DNA from: a virus
Length of the DNA stretch: 33,089 nucleotides
Strand: one strand, 5' to 3'
IMG/VR virus record: IMGVR_UViG_3300038657_000134
Coordinates: 1 to 33,089 of that record
The notes under the pieces were generated by a model. The model ran no database searches and had not been told where the DNA came from. It saw nothing but the letters and a program-made list of their open reading frames with translations. The position numbers and the translations under genes were made by a program. Below are positions 11,129 to 22,800 of the stretch, one piece after another (the stretch's first letter is position 1; the number at the start of each line of letters is the position of its first letter).

Positions 11129-11814
11129 GCACTATTTTGATGTTCTTCTGAACTTCTTAGGATATTTCTTCCAAGCGACTGGATCAAGTCTGGACTCAAC
11201 AATACCTCGTAATGCGTTGCATCAATATATGTAGTAAATAGATCCTTGCGTTTTTCCATAGACTCAAGTGTCAAGACACAATCATTCTTACCACCTACAC
11301 CGGGCACGTTGCCTTGTGTGGTTACAAAATTTGTCCACCTGCCTGGCAGTTCAAAGTTACGAGCGTCTTGGATGATTTTTGATCGTGTGCCTACTTCTCT
11401 GTATAACGGATACCCAGGTGACATATATCTAATAATGTCCGCTGCTCGGCTGCCGCCCCAAGGGGCGCTAAGTGCAGATCCACCTATGCATTCAACCTGC
11501 TGTGAAAGATGTGCTCCATAGATTGATCCCATGCTGTGACCTACAATATAGACAGGTCCAGACTGTTTGACTGCCTCGATCATTTCTGCTAGATTGTTTT
11601 CAAATCCTGCAGATGCTGACCAGTCTATATTGATATAGCGAAATACAGGCAAGGCATGACGAATAAATTCAAATGAAGTATTTGTCTGGTTTGCACCGTG
11701 TATTAGTACAACGCTGGGTGTTATGCCTTGTTCTATGTTGTGTCTTGGCGGGTCGACCTCGACAGTGATTGGTCGAGGTGCCATCCACTGCCAAGGTTTG
11801 AATATGTTATGCAT
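11125..11814 (-). CDS. Alpha/beta hydrolase family protein (229 aa)
   Basis: The fold is recognisable by the VVLIHGANQ strand and oxyanion turn (HG at 39-40), the nucleophile elbow GHSMG (92-96, Ser94), and a late catalytic histidine in DATHYEVL (His201). An acidic third member is probably the Asp near residue 179 (KNDCVLTLE), though its position is tentative. The short N-terminus and lack of a signal peptide suggest a cytoplasmic or virion-associated enzyme. Substrate cannot be told; esterase, lipase or depolymerase-like activity are options. The ATG follows the upstream stop by one base, so it is co-translated with the 95-aa gene, and the late box at 12146 suggests late expression. Confidence 0.85.
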   Translation of the reverse strand: MHNIFKPWQWMAPRPITVEVDPPRHNIEQGITPSVVLIHGANQTNTSFEFIRHALPVFRYINIDWSASAGFENNLAEMIEAVKQSGPVYIVGHSMGSIYGAHLSQQVECIGGSALSAPWGGSRAADIIRYMSPGYPLYREVGTRSKIIQDARNFELPGRWTNFVTTQGNVPGVGGKNDCVLTLESMEKRKDLFTTYIDATHYEVLLSPDLIQSLGRNILRSSEEHQNSA

Positions 11815-11815
11815 A

Positions 11816-12103
11816 TCAGCCTTTTTTATTCACAAATAATAGATACTGCTCTGCAATCTTTAGCACTTCCTCAGATCCTGGAATTTTAGGAAGGTCGACA
11901 CTGTGTACATTTGTGCCTTCATCGACAGTGCCCTTCATTTTGAGATTACCAAGTTCAAAATGGTAGTTATTAACAGCTTGTTCTTGTGCCATTGCGAGTA
12001 TTTGTGTGCGGATCTCATAGCCAGTTGGTGTTGTTTTTACCTGTGGCATATGCTCTTGCATGTACTTGACAAACTCAAGTGGGTTTTTTGGATAATTTTC
12101 CAT
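11816..12103 (-). CDS. Unknown protein (95 aa)
   Basis: I place the start at the ATG at 12103, preceded by TAGGAAATACA; upstream in-frame codons as far as 12157 lie in the leader hairpin and are unlikely to be used. The product begins MENYPKNPLEFVKYMQEHMP and includes YEIRTQILAMAQEQAVNNYH, a helical pattern seen in short proteins of marine T4-like phages, and ends in a hydrophobic helix (SEEVLKIAEQYLLFVNKKG). No function is known. It is the first gene after the late box at 12146-12154 and is followed after one base by the hydrolase. Confidence 0.75.
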   Translation of the reverse strand: MENYPKNPLEFVKYMQEHMPQVKTTPTGYEIRTQILAMAQEQAVNNYHFELGNLKMKGTVDEGTNVHSVDLPKIPGSEEVLKIAEQYLLFVNKKG

Positions 12104-12125
12104 TGTATTTCCTATGTGTGTGTGT

Positions 12126-12143
12126 ATGTAGCTAGCGCTACAT
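12126..12143 (-). repeat. Leader hairpin ahead of the 95-aa gene
   Basis: ATGTAGC and GCTACAT form a perfect 7-bp stem with loop TAGC between the late box and the ATG. The arms match the core of the palindrome at 10675-10704. Confidence 0.55.
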
Positions 12144-12145
12144 GG

Positions 12146-12154
12146 GTATTTATC
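12146..12154 (-). promoter_or_regulatory. Late-type promoter box GATAAATAC
   Basis: It lies 43 to 51 bases before the ATG at 12103 and is identical to the boxes at 8169-8177 and 13839-13847. Confidence 0.6.
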
Positions 12155-12209
12155 CACTAGTGAAATAACTGTTAGAATGTAGTGTAATTAACATACCTTG
12201 TGGTAGACG

Positions 12210-12607
12210 TCAAGTAAAGCTGAATTGCGGTCCGCTCCACATACCAAATTGAAACGCACCAGGCTCAAATATAAGATGAAGATTTCCACTACCATAATTT
12301 CCTAAAACTAATAACCATCGTCGACTTGTAGATATTACATCTATATTAAACCAAATATCTACAGTAACGGTTGATTTCCTGATATAGAAGAATTTGTAGA
12401 TGTTGCATAAGCGCCTGCACCATTAAGATCAAACACGCCGCCGCTATTATTGCTATTATAAGTAGTATTTAATAATGTTGCATTGGTTTTACTTGGGCTA
12501 ATATCACTCCAAGTAGGTCCAGTACCGGGATATGATTTTACATTAGCCGGATCTAAATGTAATACTAACCCATCACGTACTATAGTTGTATTATAAGACG
12601 TTCCCAT
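12210..12607 (-). pseudogene. Frameshifted LamG/concanavalin-like tail tip gene
   Basis: The frame from the ATG at 12607 (ribosome binding site AAGGAG) gives 82 residues starting MGTSYNTTIVRDGLVLHLDP, the typical opening of phage LamG/concanavalin-like adhesin domains, then stops after GNQPLL. One base back, the frame continues with TVDIWFNIDVISTSRRWLLV to a TGA at 12210, which is the expected next strand of the fold. The span is 398 bases, one short of whole codons. Even when joined the protein is only about 132 residues, shorter than full LamG domains (about 150-200), so the 3' end may also be lost. It follows the fibre-like gene and is likely a receptor-binding or decorating module in decay. 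Programmed -1 frameshifting or a base-calling error are alternatives. Confidence 0.65.
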
Positions 12608-12617
12608 TTATTTCTCC

Positions 12618-13805
12618 TTATACAACAATTAAGTGCTTAGTTACGTTATACGTTGTGTTGTTAGCCGAAGCGGCTGTTGCAAGTACACGAACATTTCCTG
12701 CATTTATATCTACATCGTATGTTGCTAACGGACTTGCTCCAGTATGAATAGCAACATATTCGGTGGCAGATGCTGTTGTTCCATTGTGGACAACCAGCAG
12801 TTCAGTAATATGAACTTCTCCTGTCACAGTATCTGTCGCTTGTATTGCAAATTTACCTGACGAATAAGAAGTTGCAACAAACGAAGCAATTGCCGTCTGT
12901 GTTATAGCGGTAGTAGAACCAGTCTCACCTGACAAATCAAACAGCGAGGTGACTGAAATGGTATTTGGTAACTCAACTGTGACAGTTGCTACACCACTTA
13001 CATCCGTTACAGTAACCATTGAGCCAACAAAATTGGCCGTTGCACTTGTTACTACGGCCACACCTTCTTCTTGCCATGCAGTAGATCCGCCACCACCTGC
13101 TGCATCAAGTGTAAGTGTATTCCCTACATCATCATATGTTAGCGTAACATTTGTGCCTCCGACTAGTAATGCTGCAATGCGATCATCAACCCGTTCGTTT
13201 GTAAAATACTGGTTAACGCCTTCGCTTAGGTTGGTAGTTGACTTAGCTGTAAATGCTGAGTTAAATCTACTTTGGGTAAAGTAAAAATTTTGCCCCTCAG
13301 TTAGATCGGTAGTTGACTTAGCTGTGAGTGCAGAATCAAATCTTGCTTGGCTAAAGTATAAATTTGCACCTTCGCTCAAATCAGTAGTTGACTTAGCTGT
13401 AAATGCACTATCAAATCTTGCTTGAGTGTAATAAAGGTTAGTGCCTTCAGCAAGATCAGATGTCGTTTCACCTGTCAAATTACTTGCTATCGTAACAGTG
13501 GCAATCCCGTTGATATCTATTACAGACACGTTAGCACCTACAAAGTTAATATAGTTGGGCAATTCATTTATTATTATGCCTTCATCTTGAACACCAGTAG
13601 TAGTGCTAAACGCAAGGTTTTGAATGTCTGAAATTAATTTTTGTACATTCTTAACATTTGATCCCAATCTAGTGGTAACTAATCCAGGTGCCGGTCCACT
13701 TGAAGTGCTAGTGGCAGAATCATTTGCAATGGCAGCAAGTACCTGTGCGTCGATGTCTACTTCATTTAGCAATGTAGTGAGATCAGTTAGTGTATTTACT
13801 GGCAT
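12618..13805 (-). CDS. Tail-fibre-like protein with tandem EG-N-YF repeats (395 aa)
   Basis: Residues about 110-210 contain four tandem copies of a module of the form TTDLxEGxNxYFTQxRFDSAFTAKS, widespread in T4-like fibre and neck-fibre proteins, where it forms elongated trimeric stalks. A Gly-rich linker (AAGGGGSTAWQEEG) separates this from a beta-rich C-terminal half with Val/Thr strands (VVTSATANFVGSMVTVTDVS, VTVELPNTIS). A short N-terminal part (MPVNTLTDLTTLLNEVDI) is probably the attachment region. The protein is likely trimeric and surface exposed. The ribosome binding site is GAAGGATATAAC and a late box lies 34-42 bases upstream. The LamG-like gene follows after 10 bp. Confidence 0.82.
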   Translation of the reverse strand: MPVNTLTDLTTLLNEVDIDAQVLAAIANDSATSTSSGPAPGLVTTRLGSNVKNVQKLISDIQNLAFSTTTGVQDEGIIINELPNYINFVGANVSVIDINGIATVTIASNLTGETTSDLAEGTNLYYTQARFDSAFTAKSTTDLSEGANLYFSQARFDSALTAKSTTDLTEGQNFYFTQSRFNSAFTAKSTTNLSEGVNQYFTNERVDDRIAALLVGGTNVTLTYDDVGNTLTLDAAGGGGSTAWQEEGVAVVTSATANFVGSMVTVTDVSGVATVTVELPNTISVTSLFDLSGETGSTTAITQTAIASFVATSYSSGKFAIQATDTVTGEVHITELLVVHNGTTASATEYVAIHTGASPLATYDVDINAGNVRVLATAASANNTTYNVTKHLIVV

Positions 13806-13838
13806 ATGTTATATCCTTCGCCCTTTATTATATTTATG

Positions 13839-13847
13839 GTATTTATC
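13839..13847 (-). promoter_or_regulatory. Late-type promoter box before the fibre-like gene
   Basis: GATAAATAC on the minus strand, with a second box-like CATAAATAT directly downstream, lies between the stop of the giant gene and the fibre-like gene. Confidence 0.6.
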
Positions 13848-13852
13848 CTATA

Positions 13853-16800
13853 TTATATTTGTGACCAGTACACCTCAATTAGTTCTGATAACTGATTCTC
13901 GAAAGTTTCAATTGCGTCTGCAGTTGCACCATCTGTTAGCCATTGCTGTAATTGAATATCTCCATACAATTCAATTGTACCAAATTCTCCATTACGTATT
14001 ATAGTACCTATAGGATCAGTATTGGTAATTTCTAATAGTCCGTCTCCGAGATCATTCCAAGCTGGGACAGGAGTATCTAATTCAATAATATTTAAATCAG
14101 GCTCTACTTCAAACTCGACTACGTCAAGGAATTTATGAAACTTATTTAGTGTACCTTGTGTGGCACGAGCTGTTATCTGTATTACAAACAAGTTTAGCCC
14201 GCTGCCGGCTAAGCCACCACCTGATCCGAGGTTGATGTATTCAATACGTTCGGAGTTAATCCACAGTGCACCGGAATCTGGTATATCGTTTACATCATTA
14301 TCTAGTAGGTACATAAATTCACCATCTGGTGAAAGGCTTTTTCCTAGTAATTGCTTACGACTATTTTCAATACTGCTCGTCCATTTTATTCCATCAGTAC
14401 CAGTATGTAATCTAAACGCTCTAGTTTCGGTTTCATCAACTGCACTACCAGCTGGATTAGTTTGTATGCGTATTTCAGCATAATCAAGTGGCTCCATGTC
14501 ATATTCTTCATCTGCAACTTTGCGCACAATACCATCACGCAACTTACTGTGGAATGGCTTGACTTCTGTAATAAAGTCAAAGAAGTCTTCCGGGCTTTCT
14601 GTGAAATATTTGTTGTATTGCTTTTCTAGCTGATCTTGAACAAGCATCTTGAAATAGCTTGTCTTTACAATCCAATCTACTTCTTGTTGCTCAGCCAAGA
14701 CATACTTGGCCATATGGAACCATAAATCAGTATAGTATGAACTGCGCTGGCCGGACCAAATACGATTATAGAAGCTTGAGAATATCTCTACTGTTACAAG
14801 GCTAGAGCTCTTGTCCCATTCTCGTGTATCCCAGCCTTCTACATCCCAACCAGTGTCAGCTTGTGAATTATCCCAAAGCAAGTTATTAAATCTAATGGTG
14901 CCACGCTCTTTATAAATTATCGTCCATGCACCAGACTCATAACGCCACACACTGCGACGGTTTCTGTTATCAATATCATTACTGCGCTCAACTTGTGCAA
15001 TTGCGCCTTCCATAATGGAATCCAGGTCAGCCAAATCACCGATAAACTCTACAAAATAATCGCCTACCCCGCGCTGAAATTTAAATCCATCACGTGACCA
15101 ATCTGCGAAATTCCAATAATCAGTTAGATCGTACTCGAGGTCACCACGACGTATAACTCTTTCAAATTCACCCTGCCAATCAATATCACTGTTGAGTAGA
15201 TTTATTCCTGACAGCTGGTCATTTATCTTTTCTACTAGAGCGCGGCGGGCAGCTTCAAGATCAACAAACCAAGTCTGGTGTGGCCTGGTTTCAATTCCAT
15301 AGCGCACGAATGGATGCAGTTCAAGATCTGGTATCATTTGTGGAGTTCTAATACTAACTGTGTCATTACCATTAAAAATTCCATCTGGGTTAATTTCATC
15401 TGCTTCAAGTATCATCCATGAATTGCCTGTTGTAGTGTCAGGATTTGCAGGTTGAAATAGACCTGCAGATGATGTTGCCAAATAAGCACGGTAAAAATCG
15501 CCATTTGCGCTCTGAACTACATCGCCAGGTTGATATTCAGTCGTGTCATTCCAGAATGTCCATTCCACAATTTCTGTATCTTGAGTAAATCCTGCAAGAC
15601 TATCGCGCAGGCTGATATGCAACCATTCTGGTATAAGCTGAACAGGATCGTTTTCTGCCAGCAAAATAAATTCCTGATGATAGTCGCTTTCATTTTTATC
15701 AAAATTGACTTGCATTACAATTTCATCGTATCCTAGTGCTTTGGCAAGACTACTAACCAACAAGGTATTATCACTAGTTGCTGCAATCCAATCAAGTTGC
15801 TGTGATTCAGGATCTAGAATGATATCTGCTATCTGTAATACAGAATAAATTCTGTTTAAATCAGGCGTTGTGGTCTTATTTCTAACCCAAAAGTAAAAAT
15901 AAGTCTCAGTCTGATTTGTATTTCGGTTCACCTCAATTTCTTCAGACCAGTTATATTGTACTTCACCATATTGATCTACAATTACATACGGTGAACCTGA
16001 CAGCTCTGTACCATCAATTACAGTACCTGCTTCCGCGGCAGCAAGATATTCATCAGGTGTAACCGGGCTCTTGGTCCATTCGTACACATCTATTGTTGAT
16101 GTTGGGAATAGCTTGCCCCAATATTCTTGACGATAGGCTGGCGTGCTTTGATCATAATCGAGGTAGATAGCGTTACTTAGATCCCACCATACAGTGCCTA
16201 CTTTTTCCTGTCCCCATGCTAAATTGTCACGGGTCTCAGTATCAATATCTGTTGTGTTATTATAGTAAGCGTAATCAACATCACTGCGTATATCAATCTC
16301 ACGGGCAGCGATTCCAGGGATAATTCCTTTAAGTGGATCAAATACTTCAAACCTTAATACAGTCTCTTCTGTTTTATTACTAAACAGTACACCATTTTTA
16401 ATTTTTGAGTTGTCAGTCTTTTGATCTTCAAGTCTTACTAGTTCAGTTTCAAGTCCAAACTCATTCCGAGATACACGATATACAGCACCGCGATTTTGAC
16501 TTACACCATCAATTTGATACTCGTCAACATATACAAGTGTACTAGAGCGAATACCCAATGTACCTTGAGAATATTCGCTATCTGATAATTGAGATAGTTC
16601 TTGTGTACTAGGGAAGCGAACTGAACGCAATGGTATTACTTTTCCAGTAAATCCCTTTTCTTCAATATAACGATCAATATAAAAATCACGATCACTGTCC
16701 GTTCTAGTGATTTGATGAATTCCATCAAGACTGGGAACACAGCTTGAGTTGATAATTAACACATATTCGTCGGCACTTAATGTGTGATCCTTATCGCAGC

Positions 16801-19800
16801 GTATTAATGCATCATCACCAGCTTCAGCACCAGCACATATTTCAAGCACGCCAATTTCAAAATCTATCGTCTTTAATACATTATAACGATTACTTGTGGT
16901 AAGTGAACCACTCGGGTCACTGCCAACATTATCAATTATCCAGATATTAAAATCTGCTGGCTCAATTGTTTTAATCCAGTTAGTCAAATTGAATGCATTT
17001 TCAACTTCATCACTAATTGATTCGTATGTAGTTTCACTTAAACCTATTTCACTATTAGCGGTACCATCACCTATTACCAATGTTTCACCGATATAATTTA
17101 AAATTAGTGTACCTTCAACTTGACTTGCAGTTAAGTTAGGTATTGCCGCATTATTAATTTGTGTAACTACATCACCAATTTGCAAGTCGACTGGTACAGT
17201 GGTAGTGTTTGTAGTAGCAATATAAGAGCCAGCATTTATTAATAGATCACTATTGGCACTGCCATTACCTATTACCATTGTCTGATTCGTACTTTGGATT
17301 CGTAATCTGCTATTAATAATTTGAGCAGTTACTCCTGGTATGAAAAAGTTATTTATTTGAGTTACGACCTCTGACAATGTTAGATTTTGAGCCACAACCT
17401 GAGTGGATCCACTTGTAATTTCATCTTGATCATTTTGGTCAAACCCTAATTGGTTAGTGCTGTCAACTACACCCAGTCGGTATCCATTTGTATTATTTAC
17501 TCGTTCAATATTTACTACATTATTATCAGCAAATACCGAAATATTACTTGGTGCACCGTTTGCTATTAACGACGCATTAAGTTTGTTTACAATTTCACTT
17601 AATTCGTCAGTTACATACTCAGTTGAATTTGGTACAGCAATTGGCAGTGCCAATGTAATATCTACGCTACCGTTTGTTTCAAGATAAAGAACAAACTCAG
17701 CTAGACTTTCATTAGCCACAGTCGAATTGATATTATTATCAAGTAAACTGTTAACTGTACTAAGAGCATTATCAAAATCGGTAATATCAGCAGCAAGCCA
17801 AGTAGTTCTTCCATTTACCATATCAAGTTGCGTCAATGAATTAAATCCAGTTACATCAAATAGCAAATCTAGATCAATATCAATTAAATTACGAGCTGCA
17901 AATTCCCAAGCACTTCCTGAATTAGCCAGCACCTGTTCACCAAGGTATTCAGGATTAATAAATGTATCAGGATTTTGAGTTTGATCAAAGTAACCGCCAA
18001 TAAATGTTTCCCAGTCACTGGCAGTATTAAGTATACTTAGATATTCAGTGCGCAGTGCTTCTAGTGCCGTAATACGGGCAGTTGCTTTTTGGTTTGCCAC
18101 AATGGCAGTAATATTTGTCAATTGATCAAACGCATTTGCTATAATTGATTGACTAATTTGAGTAGGTTTAACTTCATCAAATATAGTAACAATATTGGTA
18201 AGTGATCCGCCACTAGTATTTGCATAGCCTATTGTAACTGCTTTTCCTGGTCCATTAAGAATTTCAGGATTAAATACGTTACCAATCAAAGTAATGTCTG
18301 AATAGGTAGTTACGGTAGCTGTTTTAATGAAGTCAATATTGACACCGTCAATTATCAGTCTATCACCACTGGTAACTGGTGATGGAATACCGGTACTATC
18401 TACAAAAATTGAATTAAAGTTAACGTTTTGACTTAGCTTAGTGAATACAACTGTTTCTCCATTTGCAATAAACGTTGTGCCATTTGGTACTAGAGGTCTA
18501 ACCTGTGTACCGCGCACAACAATGTCATTACTAATAATTGTAATTCCTGTTGAGTCAATACCAAGGCGATAAACTTCACCACTGAATCGTACACGATCGT
18601 CTTTTACATAACTGGTAACAGATGACCAATTTGGTATTAATGCATAATCTTCAGTTGGACTATATACCGTATCGATATTATCGATTGTTTTTAAGAAATA
18701 ATCAATTTCTGTTACGAGTGGTAATCCAGAACTTTGTGTAAAGGTTTGGCGAATTTGTTGTGCTGCAATACTTGTGTTATTGAGAGGCAGCAAATCATAC
18801 AAGTCAAACGGTGTATCAAAGTCACCACTGATAGCATTTTTTGAATTTTTATGTAAATCAATTATTAAATCAGAACTACTGTCGCTGCGAAATTCTGAGT
18901 TAAATCTAAAGTGCTGTGGGTCTGTTTTGACAGTATTCGGATCAACTTCGAATTGAATTGGATCGCGTTGGGAAATATCTCCATAATCACCCATGCGCAC
19001 CATCCATTCTTCATACAATGAGTGCTCAAATCCTGAGCCAAAGATATTCTTGTTGCGAGCCATAGCTGCTATTGATTCAGGTGTACCCTTATACTTGCGA
19101 AGGCCTTGTTCAAAGCGGTAAGCGCTCTTGTCGCTAACGAACAAGTTGGTCATGTAAGTTGGTTTACTGTACCCTACGTTGTAGCCAATTGTCTGGCGTG
19201 TCAAACGTTCTAGTGCCTTACTTTCACTTGTTACCCATTCAGTCTCTAATTCATGAACACTGTTTTCCATGTTAAGAACCAGACCGCGGTCTTGTACAAG
19301 ATATCCAGGCGCTTCAACACGTCCATTCCAGTTACGAGTTATTTCACCCAATACACGGGCGCGGTTTTGTCCAACACCAAGCGCAGGCTGATAAATTGGA
19401 TCATTGAATGTAGTTATATTGTCTATTGTAACTATATGCTCAAATTCCACAACACGAACACCGAGGCCGTAAATACGGTCATCACCATTCTTTAATGTAT
19501 ATTCAGTTGTTGTATCATCACGCAATACTTGTAATTCGTTACGACGAATGAGTTTTAGTTTTGAATCAAGCACATTTGGTACACCATCATAATTGATGTC
19601 AACCGTTTGTACAACGCCACTTTCACCTTGGTGGTAAATTAATGTGTCATCAATACCATTTACAAAATGGTTATCAGTTTGCTTGTTGTCAAGTGCCCAT
19701 AGTATTGCCTCACGTGCCTCAATTTCCCACTGAGTAAACGCTTCGAAACCTAGAGATTCGTAATACTTGCCTAGTCCTAGTAGGAATTGATATAAATCCT

Positions 19801-22800
19801 GTCGCTTGCGCAATACAGTACGATATGGTGTGCGACTGACTTCGTTTCTCCAGTTCAAGTGTTTAACGACTTCAGTGTTGCCAACAGCGATGCTTACGCA
19901 ATTTCCCGAAGTTGATGGAGCAAAATAGTTGAATACTTTACTGTCTAGATCAAATCCGTCAATGCGATAACCTACATCTAATTTTTCAATCTTTACACCA
20001 GAGTAAAATAATGTCTTGACAGGTGCGTTTCTATCTAATAATATATCATAACTAGTTTGTGGTACACGAATCAGTCCGCTTTGATAATCACCATCAATGT
20101 CGATGTTGATAATACGTTTATCGCTAAATCCACCCAAGTGCATCATATATGAAAGTTCTAGATTATCTAGTCTAGTTACAAGATCATTTGTATTAGGGCG
20201 GCCTGTGCGCCATTCTTCAGCTGGTAGGGAGTTGAACCCCAAATGTGTAACTATGAAATCAAAATCAATTTGATATTCTAATTCTGCACCAGATGAAGTA
20301 GGTGGTCCTAGCACTAGGGCGTTAGGTGCATTTGCAAATCCACGTCCTGGGTTTGTAATTCTTACATTTGTAACCTGACCATCTTTTAATAGTGGAATTG
20401 CAGTAGGCGTACGATAATTTGTCGATTCTGTCTGGAATATAACAGTCAAGTAATTATAACCCAATCCTGGTTCAACAACCGTGATCTTGGACACAATACC
20501 TTCTGTTATATTTTGGTTATGCATTTCAGTTATATGTTTACGCTGGAACGTTTCAGAATCAATCCATTGGTCTTGTGTAACTGCGCGATTAATGTACCAA
20601 CTATCAAGTGTCCAAAAGCTTTCGTGTGTTCTATACGGCTTCAATTGCAAGAACACCTCAGCTAGGGCATATAGATATTCACTACTCTTACGCCACACGT
20701 TTTCGACATCACTCCAATCGCCAAATACAAAATCACGGCTTGCGTCAACTGGTGCAGGCGCACCAATTACATTTGCAGTAACTGGTGGATTCAACGTTGC
20801 AGTCCCATCATCAGTGACCAAGATATCTGTCGTCCAATTATAATTTGGTCGAGCATACCTAATATCAATGTGATTTGGTGTTGCTGCATTACCTGTTATG
20901 CCGTTCTGCAATGCATTGAGTAATGCATCACGTTTCGGTCCAGCTGTCCAACTATATGTGTCTTTCCACCAATTTGGCCTTACGAAGTGACCTAACATTT
21001 CCCATGGGTGTGTATGTGGTCGGTCCGTTCCAAAATTGTAAACATAAAGTGAACGCCAGCTACCTAAATTAGGACCAATTGAATTATAGTTCCATGTAAA
21101 TTCATCTCCAGCATCATAATTATTTTGGTCGATTTCTACAACGTTATTACGGACTGCCCAACGGTTATACCAGTCATCCAATCTTGAGTTTAGATCATCA
21201 ATGCTGTATGAAAATTCACCAACTGGGTTAGGATAAAATTCAACCATTGACAATCCTAAATCTTGATCTACAAAGTGACTGTCAACTAGATTGTTAAAGA
21301 CTCTTAATTCAAAGTCTAGTAGCGCCGCAGTAACCACATCAAATCCATCGCTGAAGAAATCAGTAACAGTGTTGCCACTCATTGTATGTCTACTACCATC
21401 ATGCCCAATTAGTTCGCCGTCAACTATTTCCACCCGTGTTGGCTTAAAAAAGCCCAATTTAACTGCACTAAACGGAACGTTGCTAATCTGTTTATAATCG
21501 TACCAGCGCACGGTCAAAATTGCAGCCGTTGTTGGATCTCTTTCTCCACCCAACTTGATAACGACATTGTCAGGACCTTCTACTACATTTTCGATATTAT
21601 TAATAACATTTGAGCTACCCAATACAGCTGGAGGAATAAAGATGGATTCACCATCAGTGTAATACTGACGAACGGCTTCTAACGGACGTTCGTATCCAAT
21701 AGGAGCATTATCTCTGAAATCTTCTAGAAATACTTGGATGTGATTTTGCGTGTCACCATAACGGTTAATTGGTTCTGGTAACTTAAATTCAGTTACACCT
21801 TCCTCGTTAATGATATAGGTAATACTGCGAGCCTGTTTGTAATACAACATATCACTATGTGCATACTTAAATCCTTCATTCTTACCGATGTTGATATCTG
21901 TTAATGCACGATCTACGATTTCACGTACATTGTTCCAGCTTTCAGTTGTCCATAGCTGACGTACTTTGTTCTTAAAGTATTGCTTGAAATCTGCATAGTC
22001 TTGACTAAAGGTCTTTAATGCACGAATTGGATTAATATCTTCTTGATCCAATAGATGCTGTACGTTTTTAGTACGGAATATTTGCTGTCTAATTAAACCA
22101 TCATATGTATTCAATCGCATAGTTTTATGGTAATTATTTTGTCCTAGTAATTCACCATTAAACCCAGGCATTGCTGACATTTGACGTGTTAAGTGATTAA
22201 TAAGATCGTCATATCCTGCCACCTCAAAAGGATTATTATCACTGTTATAGAAGTGCACTGGTGCAACATCATATACGACATTTTGTAAATCTGCATCTGC
22301 AATATAGCTGAGTTCAATTACGTCATTTTCAGTCATTGATATTGTAACGTCAAGAGTAGTACCAGTTATAGTGTAATCAATATTTTCGCGCAAGTTTTGT
22401 CCATTACGACTTAACCTAATTCGCTTTTGGTTATCATTGTTTAAGAATATCTCACCCAAAACAGTATTATCATCTATTCTACGATATATTACTTTATCAT
22501 AGATATAGTCACTATTGACACGGAATGTCTTGACAGTATCTGTACCTGTGTACGTGATATCATTATCAATATCTCCATATGGATTAACCATTTCGATTTT
22601 GCTTGCCGGGTCAGCAATTAAGTCATTGATTGTATAATCAGTATCATACTTAAATACAAATTCCGGGTTTTCATGACCGACTGGAGTACGGTCAATATAA
22701 CTGTGCTCATACCAACGGAATTTACCATTTTGTAATGAAACTGTATACTCAGTGCTGTATTCTATATTTGTCGTGCCAAGCTCGAAGGAGATTGGAGTTT

